Source of the DNA: JACJYC01 sp964558465
Lineage (GTDB): Bacteria > Bacteroidota > Bacteroidia > Chitinophagales > Saprospiraceae
DNA: 34,076 nucleotides
NCBI GenBank assembly: GCA_964558465.1
Contig: CAZLEF010000074.1
Span: 1-34,076, forward strand
Direction: 5' to 3'
In this document: piece by piece, positions 23,525 to 30,769 of the stretch
Position numbering within the stretch: position 1 is the first letter of the stretch
Layout of the letters: every line of letters begins with the position of its first letter
Notes under the pieces: model-generated
Told to the model about the DNA's origin: nothing
The model's database searches: none
Seen by the model: the letters and a program-made list of their open reading frames with translations, nothing else
Made by a program: the position numbers and the translations under genes

Positions 23525-24103
23525 CTCCACCCCGATCACCGCAATCGATATCCCGGTTCCCACTTCACCAAACAGACTGGTTTTAGGGCTGATCGCAAAC
23601 CGGACCCCGAGATAAGCTCCATAGAGAAAACGCGTTTTTTGGGGCCTGATCCCATACAATTTTTCGATGGGGCCGAAAGGTCCGTCCAAAGATTTCACCT
23701 TCACCAACTGCGCGCCAAACTGGAATCCGCCATAGATGTCCAGGTTATCGGTCCGGGTGAAATGCGCCGCGGCCCGACCCATTAACTGGAAGGTTTGATT
23801 GCCGTAATGGCGCATTTCTTTTACGCCAGAAAGTAATTTTTCCATTTCATAGTTAGAATACCCAACCCCTCCTCCCAGGCTGAACTGGTCGCTCACCATC
23901 CAGTCCAGGCCCGCGCTGACCGGCGGAACCACCATCCGGGCGCCGTCCTTGGCATAGGTCGGCAATAAACCGATACCGAACCAGGCGTCGGTTTGTCCGT
24001 GTTTGAATATCCGGGTGGGTTTGTACGCCTGTGCATACAGCAGAGGGCCTGAAGCCAGCAACAATAAAATTGCAATTGTCGGAATTGGTAATGCTTTTTT
24101 CAT
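23501..24103 (-). CDS. Small outer-membrane beta-barrel protein
   Basis: 200 residues from the ATG at 24103; upstream in-frame codons do not form a credible protein start. Signal peptide MKKALPIPTIAILLLLASGPLLYAQA (cleavage about 24-26). The rest alternates amphipathic strands ending in aromatic residues (FGIGLLPTYA, FSLGGGVGYSNYEM, LMGRAAAHFTR, IYGGFQFGAQLVKV, YGAYLGVRFAIS, SLFGEVGTGISIAVIGVEWRM), typical of an 8-strand OmpA/OmpX-like barrel. The last residues (DGLR) and the TAG come from the heptamer array. It is last in a same-strand run after the GT2 synthase and YaiO-like genes, so it may assist polysaccharide export or be only a neighbour. Confidence 0.75.
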   Translation of the reverse strand: MKKALPIPTIAILLLLASGPLLYAQAYKPTRIFKHGQTDAWFGIGLLPTYAKDGARMVVPPVSAGLDWMVSDQFSLGGGVGYSNYEMEKLLSGVKEMRHYGNQTFQLMGRAAAHFTRTDNLDIYGGFQFGAQLVKVKSLDGPFGPIEKLYGIRPQKTRFLYGAYLGVRFAISPKTSLFGEVGTGISIAVIGVEWRMDGLR

Positions 24104-24288
24104 GATATCGGGCTTTTTTTCCGGGTTTTGGAGCGCCTCCAGGTCCGGTTTGTTAAAGAATACGGTTCCAATTGACAATTCAGGATTTTGGCGAAGTGCG
24201 CATTTCGAGGTTGCGCCAGGCAATCAAGGGGTTGGGAGTAAAAGGGCCGGATTAACAACCCGGCCCCGATTCCAAATTTAATATAGGA

Positions 24289-26175
24289 TTAAAAATGAAA
24301 GCCGTAACCAAAGAACACGGTCTGCATGCCGAACAGGCTCAGGCCGGCCATGAGAATGCCTGAAATGATCAGCAAAAACGGCAGGTAGACCGCTGCGCGC
24401 ACCAGGCGGTGGGTCCATCCCAGGTGGTGCATGACCGGCAGCAGCAGGAACGCCAGGCAAAGCCCGAAAAAGGAGAACTGAAACATAAATACGCTGACAA
24501 TGCCAAAAATAATGGCGCTCATGATCTCAAATCCCTGAACCGGCCAGGAGTCCGGGTGGCTGCGCTGGATGAAACGGGTCCAGGATTCGTGCAACTTGCT
24601 TTTCCAGCCGGAAACCGCATGGCCTGTTCCCTGACCCGACTGGTTGGTATCGCCGGTGACCAGGAAAATGGCCTTGCCGGAAATCATATAGGTCAATACC
24701 CCTATTGCAGATAACGGCCCTAAAGCGGCGTACGCTGCCGTGCTGTGGCTCAAAAATTTGAACATTCGCAGCGGCCGGTGCGCCAGGCCAACAATAAAAC
24801 ACAGCACAGGCGCAAAAAACGTGATCATGGTGATCAGGAAAAAATCAAGCGAATAGATCCGTTCAAAACCCGTTCCAAGGTTAAATACCGGCAGGGTGAA
24901 TTCGGTTTGGCCCCAAACCCAGGTAACGATTTGGCTTTCACCGAAAAAATAAGGCAAAAGCAGGTTGGCGTCCACCATGAACAGGAAGTACAGGATCGTG
25001 AGGGGCAAGTTGAGGGTCGGGAACAGGATGTCCAGTTTTTCAGGCCAGGTGATGTTTTTGGCGCGGATCAGCCAGTTCATTTTTTTGGCCAGAAATTCGC
25101 AGGTGCCGCGGGTCCATTTCATATGCCGGACGCGGAAAGCGCGAACGGTTTCCGGAAAGTCTTCGTAACAAATGACGTCTTCTATAAACCGGCCGCGGTA
25201 ACCCAATTCCCGGATATGAATGGCATACCCCAGATCTTCGCTGACGATCTCGGGGAAGCCGCCGATCTCCTCCCAACATTTGCGGCGCAACAGCGCGCCG
25301 TGGCCCAGGAACATAACGAAACCATAATCATTGCGCAGTGGTTGGTACCATTTCCAGTGCAGGTCAATGCCGATGCCGAGGTCCCTGGCCAACGGGCTGT
25401 CTGCATCTGGATTGGCGCGGTGATTGGCCTGTACAAATCCGCACATCGGGTCAGCCTCCATCACGGGTACCAGTTTGGTGAGGAAATCAGGCGGCAGGAT
25501 CTCATCGGCGTCCGCAATGGCAAAATAAGGCTCTTCTGTCGCTACATGGCCAAGGCCGAAGTTCATGTTCCCGGCTTTGAAAGCGCGGCGTTCGGGCCTT
25601 CTGACTACCTTTACCTTGCCGGGAAAACGGTTGGCAAAACGGTCAACCCGCAATTGATAAGCCGGGTCGCTGCTGTCGTCCAGGATATAAACCGTGTAAT
25701 TGGAATAATCCTGCCGGACGCAGGAAAGGACGCTTTCCTCCACAAAATCGTTGCAGGTGGTGTACAGCAAGGCAACCGCCGGAGGCGCCTGGCCGGGTTT
25801 CAGGCGGATGTTTCCGGTTTTGCCGCTGTTGCCCGGTTTGAGTTTGTACCCCCAGGCAAACAAAACAACGGCGAGGTTATAAAGGCCATACAACCAGGCC
25901 ATATCAATGAAAAGGATAAACACCGCCAGCGCAGCCGTACTCCCCCAACTGTACCCCATGTCCAGCAACGACCACAAACGGGGCTGAAACCAGATCAGCG
26001 CGGCTATCCAAAGACCAAACACCGTAACGTAAAGCCAGGGCATGGGTTTGCGCCGCTGGGGTACAAAAGTGTCGGCAACGGGTTCGGTTCCGGTCGTTTG
26101 TGTGGCAACCGGCGGCCAGGGAGTATCGAGGAAAGCGCTGGGAAACAAGTTTCCTTTGTGTTTAATATGTACCAT
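24289..26175 (-). CDS. Processive family 2 glycosyltransferase (cellulose synthase-like, no PilZ domain)
   Basis: 628 residues from the ATG at 26175; an in-frame TTG at 26238 would add 21 residues inside a hairpin leader and is less likely. Two N-terminal membrane helices (about 50-69 and 80-109) precede a cytosolic GT-A domain with YTTCND (Asp143), LDDSS, the DxD metal site Asp222-Ala-Asp224 (ADADE), the catalytic-base region SEDLGYAIHIRELGY (Asp314) and RHMKWTRG (350-357), where R-x-x-K-W replaces the usual QxxRW. About six further helices follow. It polymerises a nucleotide sugar and threads the chain across the inner membrane. Unlike BcsA it has no PilZ domain, so direct c-di-GMP activation is not expected. 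Product unknown. Confidence 0.88.
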   Translation of the reverse strand: MVHIKHKGNLFPSAFLDTPWPPVATQTTGTEPVADTFVPQRRKPMPWLYVTVFGLWIAALIWFQPRLWSLLDMGYSWGSTAALAVFILFIDMAWLYGLYNLAVVLFAWGYKLKPGNSGKTGNIRLKPGQAPPAVALLYTTCNDFVEESVLSCVRQDYSNYTVYILDDSSDPAYQLRVDRFANRFPGKVKVVRRPERRAFKAGNMNFGLGHVATEEPYFAIADADEILPPDFLTKLVPVMEADPMCGFVQANHRANPDADSPLARDLGIGIDLHWKWYQPLRNDYGFVMFLGHGALLRRKCWEEIGGFPEIVSEDLGYAIHIRELGYRGRFIEDVICYEDFPETVRAFRVRHMKWTRGTCEFLAKKMNWLIRAKNITWPEKLDILFPTLNLPLTILYFLFMVDANLLLPYFFGESQIVTWVWGQTEFTLPVFNLGTGFERIYSLDFFLITMITFFAPVLCFIVGLAHRPLRMFKFLSHSTAAYAALGPLSAIGVLTYMISGKAIFLVTGDTNQSGQGTGHAVSGWKSKLHESWTRFIQRSHPDSWPVQGFEIMSAIIFGIVSVFMFQFSFFGLCLAFLLLPVMHHLGWTHRLVRAAVYLPFLLIISGILMAGLSLFGMQTVFFGYGFHF

Positions 26176-26190
26176 TTTCTTTTTTTTAAG

Positions 26191-26218
26191 GGCTGCCGGC
26201 CGTTGATCTCCGGCAGCC
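26191..26218 (-). promoter_or_regulatory. Leader hairpin just upstream of the synthase start codon
   Basis: Perfect 9-bp stem GGCTGCCGG/CCGGCAGCC with a 10-nt loop, its base 15 bp from the ATG at 26175 and separated from it by an A-rich tract. In RNA it would sit beside the ribosome-binding zone and could modulate translation. No known riboswitch pattern is recognised. Confidence 0.5.
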
Positions 26219-26250
26219 AATTGTGAGGGACTAAACAAAATTGATTCTGG

Positions 26251-26267
26251 CCACGCCTGTGGCGTGG
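26251..26267. repeat. REP-D hairpin (CCACGCC-TGT-GGCGTGG)
   Basis: 7-bp perfect stem with a 3-nt loop. A stretch of about 27 bp including the flanks is identical to the copy at 29290. It lies between the YaiO-like and GT2 genes, next to a heptamer array. Confidence 0.85.
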
Positions 26268-26270
26268 TGG

Positions 26271-26319
26271 ATGTTAGATGCTGGATGCTAGTATCTAGGA
26301 TCCAGTATCTAATATCTAG
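26271..26319. repeat. Heptamer array (TATCTAG/ATGCTAG family, 7 units) overlapping a stop codon
   Basis: Seven in-register 7-bp units: ATGTTAG, ATGCTGG, ATGCTAG, TATCTAG, GATCCAG, TATCTAA, TATCTAG. On the minus strand the first unit supplies the TAG stop (26316-26318) of the YaiO-like gene. Confidence 0.8.
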
Positions 26320-27653
26320 TCAATCCTCAGCCGGATACCCAGGCTGATCGCGCTCAGGTTGTCAAAAAATCCTTTTTCGTAGCGGTAGGAAGCCATCAGC
26401 CACAAAGGCCTGCTCACAGGCGCCACGGCGAACACATACCCGCCCGACAAGCGCCGCATGTTCTGTTCGCCCTGGAGTTGCGCCCATCCGACGATGCCGC
26501 CGGCGTTCAACTCGTAGCCTTTACCCAATTGCAGTTTGCCGTTTAATACCACCCGGTGGTCGTGGGTAAGGCTGTTCAGGCGGGTAAAGAAGTAGGTGGG
26601 TTCAAGCGAAAACCGGGAGGTGACCGGTATTTGACCGCCGCCGAACAACACCAGTTCGGTCGGCAGGTTTTTGGTAAAACCCGTCATCAGACCGCCCTTG
26701 ATATGGGTGCTGTTTCCCAGAAAATAAACCTGTTCGACGCGAAAGGTGTACTGGGCGCTTTGATTGTCAAATTGGCGCAACCCGGCTTCAAACGTCGTTC
26801 CGGTTTCTGGAGTCCAGTTGTAATACCCCCCAAGACTGTAGACATTGCCCCGGATATCCCTCCGCAGCAGATCGAGGTTATCCACCGATAAAGAATGGTC
26901 GAATTTGGCGAAAAGCCGCAGTTGATCGGTTACCTGGCCGGCTACCTGCACCAGGCGGAGCCCTTCGGATCGCAGGTCGCCGACTTTGGAAACTCCGCCC
27001 CAGATATCCACTTCTACCGGGCTTCCGTGCTGACGCAACAATTCCAGTTGCCTGGCAGGCTCAGTCTGATCCGGCGCCAATGTTTTTGCTTTTTGGTAAG
27101 CTTTGGTAGCCTTGCCGCCCTGGCCGGATTCCCTGAACGCATGGCCGAGCGCCAGATGATATTCGTATTTTTCGGGGAAACGGTAGGTCAGGCTGTAAAA
27201 CTGACGCACGGCCAATACGCTGTTGCCCGACCATAACGAGTTGTACGCCAGGCCTTTGGTGGCTTCTTCATGCCCGGGCGACTGACGCAGGGCCGCTTCG
27301 AAGGCATTTTGAGCTTTTTTATATTCTTTCCCCCATGCACAAGCATAGCCGAGGCCCAGGCGCGCGTCCAGATCTTCAGGGTTGCCCTGAAGGGCTTTTT
27401 CGAAGGATGCAGCGGCCTCCTTATGGTCGCCTTTCCAGGATTGGGCATAGCCCAGCGCCCGCCAGACCCGGTAATCTTCCGGGTGGGTGTTGAGCCATTG
27501 GGTGTAGATGTCGGCCGCCTGCCCGAATAACCTGGATTGCAGGAGCGGCTGAGCGGTAACAATGGGGTCGTTTTGCGCCGTCAGCCGGGAAGCGAAAGCC
27601 AGGCAGGCTACAAAAGTGATTAAAGCAGTTCTTCGATGGTTGCGTGTTCTCAT
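26316..27653 (-). CDS. TPR and YaiO-like outer-membrane beta-barrel protein
   Basis: 445 residues. Signal peptide (about 1-26, ending RLTAQ). About five tetratricopeptide units lie at 38-200 (for example YRVWRALGYAQSWKGDHKEAAASFEKAL and LDARLGLGYACAWGKEYKKAQNAFEAAL). From 213 (VEVDIWGGVSKVGDLRSEG) a C-terminal barrel of the YaiO type runs to the final ISLGIRLRID. A periplasmic TPR plus outer-membrane barrel recalls BcsC and PgaA/AlgK-AlgE, which bring a synthase-made polymer across the outer membrane. Immediately downstream is the GT2 synthase (140-bp spacer with a leader hairpin). I infer an exopolysaccharide export partner. Confidence 0.85.
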   Translation of the reverse strand: MRTRNHRRTALITFVACLAFASRLTAQNDPIVTAQPLLQSRLFGQAADIYTQWLNTHPEDYRVWRALGYAQSWKGDHKEAAASFEKALQGNPEDLDARLGLGYACAWGKEYKKAQNAFEAALRQSPGHEEATKGLAYNSLWSGNSVLAVRQFYSLTYRFPEKYEYHLALGHAFRESGQGGKATKAYQKAKTLAPDQTEPARQLELLRQHGSPVEVDIWGGVSKVGDLRSEGLRLVQVAGQVTDQLRLFAKFDHSLSVDNLDLLRRDIRGNVYSLGGYYNWTPETGTTFEAGLRQFDNQSAQYTFRVEQVYFLGNSTHIKGGLMTGFTKNLPTELVLFGGGQIPVTSRFSLEPTYFFTRLNSLTHDHRVVLNGKLQLGKGYELNAGGIVGWAQLQGEQNMRRLSGGYVFAVAPVSRPLWLMASYRYEKGFFDNLSAISLGIRLRID

Positions 27654-27754
27654 TACCTTGCGTTTTATGTTTGCAAATAAAGCGCAGGATCAGGGCCGGG
27701 GAAAATCTATGTTCCCGAACGGGAAGAATGAGGGGCTGAAGGGGGGAATCGGGG

Positions 27755-27950
27755 ACTTGGAGACTTGGAGATGGGGAGACTTGGAGATGGGGAGACTTGG
27801 AGATGGGGAGACTTGGAGATGGGGAGACTNNNNNNNNNNNNNNNNNNNNNNNNNNNNNNNNNNNNNNNNNNNNNNNNNNNNNNNNNNNNNNNNNNNNNNN
27901 NNNNNNNNNNNNNNNNNNNNNNNNNNNNNTAGAGATGGGGAGACAGGGGG
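27755..27950. repeat. 16-bp tandem repeat containing a 100-N scaffold gap
   Basis: Four full copies of ACTTGGAGATGGGGAG fill 27763-27826, with partial copies on either side. The N run is 27830-27929, and related AGATGGGGAGAC sequence resumes at 27932. The round gap length suggests a placeholder, so the true copy number is unknown. Frames across the gap are not genes. The 478-bp stretch 27654-28131 holds otherwise only a promoter candidate. Confidence 0.9.
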
Positions 27951-28054
27951 ACGGGAGATTGTCGAACTGTGGACTGCGGACTAAAAAAACAACCGTTCCC
28001 TAAAAGAACTTATATAAATAAATCACATTTGTATCTTTTACGCGGGAAAAGCAT

Positions 28055-28062
28055 TATCTTTG
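28055..28062 (+). promoter_or_regulatory. Candidate -7 promoter element (TATCTTTG) for the T9SS cargo gene
   Basis: Matches TAnnTTTG, 69 bp before the ATG at 28132. A TTTG at 28028-28031 could be the -33 element, although the 23-bp spacer is longer than usual. Confidence 0.5.
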
Positions 28063-28131
28063 AGCAACGTCTGAATCCGTCATCCCTGTCACACATGGCC
28101 ATAAAGAACAGGCCGGGTAAAAGATCCCAAA

Positions 28132-29277
28132 ATGAAACGTTATTTACTCTCGACGACCTTTTTTTGTTTGCTGACCTTTTTTGCCGGCAGCCAGATCACC
28201 CTCACCAACGCTTCCTTTCCTGTGGTTGGGGACACGCTTTTTACCGCCATCGACAATCTGCCTTCCGGGATCAATACCGGCAGCGCAGGCGGTTCGCAAA
28301 ACTGGGATTTTACCACCTTGCAAGCCCCGGTTACGCTGCAGAATATCGTCAAACCTGCTTCGCAGGGCCAGGCTTTCGAACAGTTTCCCGATGCGGACGC
28401 TGTCATGGGTTTCGGCAACCTCGGAGAAGGCTACTACAAATACGGCGAGAACGAGATCCAACTCATCGGCCTGGCCGGCCAGGATATCGTCAACCTTGGG
28501 CTCAACCTGAATACTCGTCTTCATCCGGCGCTTACGGACCGCAGGGCGCCCACGGATTTCCAGGATGCTTTTGATGAACAGACCAATGTAAATTTTTCCT
28601 TCGCATCCGAAGATCTGCCCAGTTTCATTTTGGATTCCCTGCCCATTACCCCGGATTCATTCCGCCTCCGGCTGAACATCCACCGGTCCGACGTGGTGGA
28701 CGCCTGGGGTACGGCAACCATTCCCGGCGGCATTTATGATGTTCTGAGGATCAAGCGGGTGCAGGTGCAAAACGTACGGATCGACGCCAAACTCAGCTTC
28801 TTCGGCTGGCAGGATATCACCGATATTGTCCTTCAGTTTCTCGACGGGTTCGACGATGTCTTCGGGGAAACAATCCTCAATCAGTACTTATTCCTGAGCG
28901 ACGAAGCCAAAGAACCCATCGCCGTGATCACGATGAACGCCGGCAATTCCGCGCCCGCAAGCGTAGAATATAAATCCAATTTCCTCATCAATAAAATTGA
29001 AGACCAGGGCCAGGTGAACCCCGGCGTAACGGCCTACCCGAATCCGGCCGTGATCAATGTCCGGTTCGCTTTTACCAACCTGCCCCCCGGCCCCTATCAA
29101 CTCACTATTTACAATGTGCTTGGAGCGCCGGTCTGGAACAAAACCTGCAACATTTGGGGCGAACACAGTGAAAAAGTCGATATCTCCCGCTTCAGCAAAG
29201 GAACTTATCTCTACCAACTGGTTGATCAAAAAGGCAAAATTATTACAACCCGGCGTTTGGTGGTGATACAGCCCTGA
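28132..29277 (+). CDS. Secreted protein with T9SS type A sorting domain
   Basis: 381 residues. Signal peptide (about 1-20, MKRYLLSTTFFCLLTFFAGS). The middle region (21-290) has no family I can name; it is beta-rich, with a GGSQNWDFTTL segment of the sort found in many Bacteroidota T9SS substrates. The C-terminal 87 residues form a Por-type sorting domain: TAYPNPAVINVRF at about 300-312, YQLTIYNVLGAPVW, ISRFSKGTYLYQLVDQKGKIITTRRLVVI. It should be exported through T9SS and processed at the surface. It appears to be a single-gene unit with a REP-D hairpin 12 bp after the stop. Function unknown. Confidence 0.85.
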   Translation: MKRYLLSTTFFCLLTFFAGSQITLTNASFPVVGDTLFTAIDNLPSGINTGSAGGSQNWDFTTLQAPVTLQNIVKPASQGQAFEQFPDADAVMGFGNLGEGYYKYGENEIQLIGLAGQDIVNLGLNLNTRLHPALTDRRAPTDFQDAFDEQTNVNFSFASEDLPSFILDSLPITPDSFRLRLNIHRSDVVDAWGTATIPGGIYDVLRIKRVQVQNVRIDAKLSFFGWQDITDIVLQFLDGFDDVFGETILNQYLFLSDEAKEPIAVITMNAGNSAPASVEYKSNFLINKIEDQGQVNPGVTAYPNPAVINVRFAFTNLPPGPYQLTIYNVLGAPVWNKTCNIWGEHSEKVDISRFSKGTYLYQLVDQKGKIITTRRLVVIQP

Positions 29278-29289
29278 TCTGGATACTGG

Positions 29290-29306
29290 CCACGCCTGTG
29301 GCGTGG
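29290..29306. repeat. REP-D hairpin (CCACGCC-TGT-GGCGTGG) after the T9SS cargo gene
   Basis: Identical hairpin and flanks to 26251-26267. Lying 12 bp past the stop codon, it may also serve as an mRNA 3' end stabiliser, although no T run follows. Confidence 0.8.
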
Positions 29307-29452
29307 TGGATGGTCGTTTCGTCCGTAACAGGCATGCCTGGTGGGGGATGCGGGGATGCATTCTAAACAAATTTGGCAGCTTTTTGATCCAAATCCCTTT
29401 TCAATCGTTTTTATTTGCGGAAATCCCGTATAATAAAATCTGCAATCCCTTT

Positions 29453-29460
29453 TATCTTTG
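29453..29460 (+). promoter_or_regulatory. Candidate -7 promoter element (TATCTTTG) for the efflux genes
   Basis: Matches TAnnTTTG, 67 bp before the adaptor ATG at 29528. No properly spaced -33 TTTG is seen. Confidence 0.45.
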
Positions 29461-29527
29461 ACGTTTAATACTCAAATTGCCTGCGAAATACAGGTAAAAG
29501 TCGCCTTTCAATCCAAAAGCTGCTCTA

Positions 29528-30643
29528 ATGAAGAAAAAAAACGTCCGTTTGTTGTCGATCCTGCTGGCCCTGGTCATTTTTGCAGGAGCTTTTTATGTTT
29601 ACCAGGCCAAACCTTTTTCCAAAAAACCGGAATCAGGCGGCGCGGGTGCAAATCAAGCTCCGCAACCGGCAGCTGGGGGGCCGATGGGCGAAGGCCCCAT
29701 CCCGGTGACCGCAATGGTCATTTCCCCGGAAGAACTCCTGGATGTGATCAATGTTAACGGATCGACCGCGCCATCCGAAGAAGTCATCGTTTCAAGTGAA
29801 GTGCCGGGGAAGATCACCCGGATCCTTTTTAAAGAAGGCAGCATGGTTCAAAAAGGCGCCGCTCTCGTCCAACTGGACGCCGAAGAATTACAGGCTCAGA
29901 AAGACCGCCTGGCAGTGCGCAGGGAATTGACCGAAAAAATCGCGGCCCGCCTCAAAAACCTGTATGACCGCGAAGGCGTCAGTCTGCAGGAATACGAAAT
30001 CGCCAAGGCGGAAGCAGAGCAGGTGGTAGCTGAACTGGAGATCATTAATGTTCAACTCAGCAAACGGACCATCAAAGCGCCCTTTGCAGGCCAACTGGGC
30101 CTGCGGCAGGTCAGCGAAGGCAGTTACCTGTCGCCGGGTACGCCGATCGTGAACCTGGTGAGCGTCAACCCCATCGATATTGAATTTTCCGTTCCCGAAA
30201 AATATGGCAATGTCCTCAAGACAGGCAGCGCCATCAATTTCAGGATCGACGGCCTGGCAGACGATTTCAGGGCGACCATTGTGGCCAAAGAACCCAATAT
30301 CGATCCTGGTACCCGCACCCTTAAACTCAAGGCTTCCGCCACCAATCCGGGCGGCAGGATCCTGCCGGGCGCGTTTGCCAGCGTCATGGTCAACCTGCAG
30401 TCCTTCGACCGGGCGATCATGATACCGACCGAAGCCATCGTACCCGAACTGGGAAGCAAAAAGGTTTTTGTTTACCACGGCGGAAAAGCCGAAGCGGTCG
30501 AAGTCGAAACCGGGATTCGAAAAGATACTTATATCCAGGTACTCGGAGGCCTCTCTCCCGGCGATACCCTGATCACAACCGGGGTTCTGCAGATCCGGCA
30601 GGGCGCGCCCGTGGTGATTTCGGAGCTGCAGGTGGAGCCCTGA
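29528..30643 (+). CDS. RND efflux periplasmic adaptor (membrane fusion protein)
   Basis: 371 residues, AcrA/HlyD-type. An N-terminal membrane anchor (about 7-26) is followed by a Pro/Gly-rich linker. The lipoyl/barrel-sandwich halves are at EVIVSSEVPGKITRILFKEGSMVQKGAALVQLD (85-117) and IKAPFAGQLGLRQVSEGSYLSPG (182-204), split by an alpha-helical hairpin (about 118-178). A beta-barrel domain (about 212-290) and a membrane-proximal domain ending VISELQVEP complete it. It bridges the inner-membrane pump encoded next (126-bp spacer) with an outer-membrane TolC-like channel that is not in this window. There is no lipobox Cys, so it is anchored by the helix. No regulator is adjacent. Confidence 0.93.
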   Translation: MKKKNVRLLSILLALVIFAGAFYVYQAKPFSKKPESGGAGANQAPQPAAGGPMGEGPIPVTAMVISPEELLDVINVNGSTAPSEEVIVSSEVPGKITRILFKEGSMVQKGAALVQLDAEELQAQKDRLAVRRELTEKIAARLKNLYDREGVSLQEYEIAKAEAEQVVAELEIINVQLSKRTIKAPFAGQLGLRQVSEGSYLSPGTPIVNLVSVNPIDIEFSVPEKYGNVLKTGSAINFRIDGLADDFRATIVAKEPNIDPGTRTLKLKASATNPGGRILPGAFASVMVNLQSFDRAIMIPTEAIVPELGSKKVFVYHGGKAEAVEVETGIRKDTYIQVLGGLSPGDTLITTGVLQIRQGAPVVISELQVEP

Positions 30644-30692
30644 CGCCCGTATCCGCCAAATTTATTTGACAGGATCCATCGGGCAAAGCGAA

Positions 30693-30733
30693 GTTTGAAG
30701 TTGCAAACTTCAAACACCGGATTTAGACCCGGT
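30693..30733 (+). promoter_or_regulatory. Two adjacent hairpins in the adaptor-pump spacer
   Basis: GTTTGAAGTT (30693-30702) and its perfect complement (30706-30715) flank a 3-nt loop. Immediately after, ACCGG (30716-30720) pairs with CCGGT (30729-30733) and is followed by TTTTAAATTT. They lie 37-77 bp upstream of the pump start and could trim or attenuate transcription to set the adaptor-to-pump ratio, or be an operator. Confidence 0.5.
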
Positions 30734-30769
30734 TTTAAATTTGATTTCAGGTCATTCAATTATACGCAC

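Noticed and set aside
24745..26226. 493-codon open frame on the + strand
   Set aside because: Fully antisense to the GT2 gene, which has clear catalytic motifs and membrane helices; the + frame product has no recognisable domain.
26176..26238. TTG start 21 codons upstream for the GT2 synthase
   Set aside because: The added residues are encoded by the leader hairpin and an A-run; the ATG at 26175 is a better start.
27562..27984. Open frame spanning the N run
   Set aside because: It is built from the 16-bp repeat and unknown bases, and overlaps the start of the YaiO-like gene on the other strand.
30695..30769. Upstream TTG start for the RND pump
   Set aside because: It lies inside a spacer hairpin and adds 25 residues foreign to the family; MSLSSISIQRP is the normal N-terminus.
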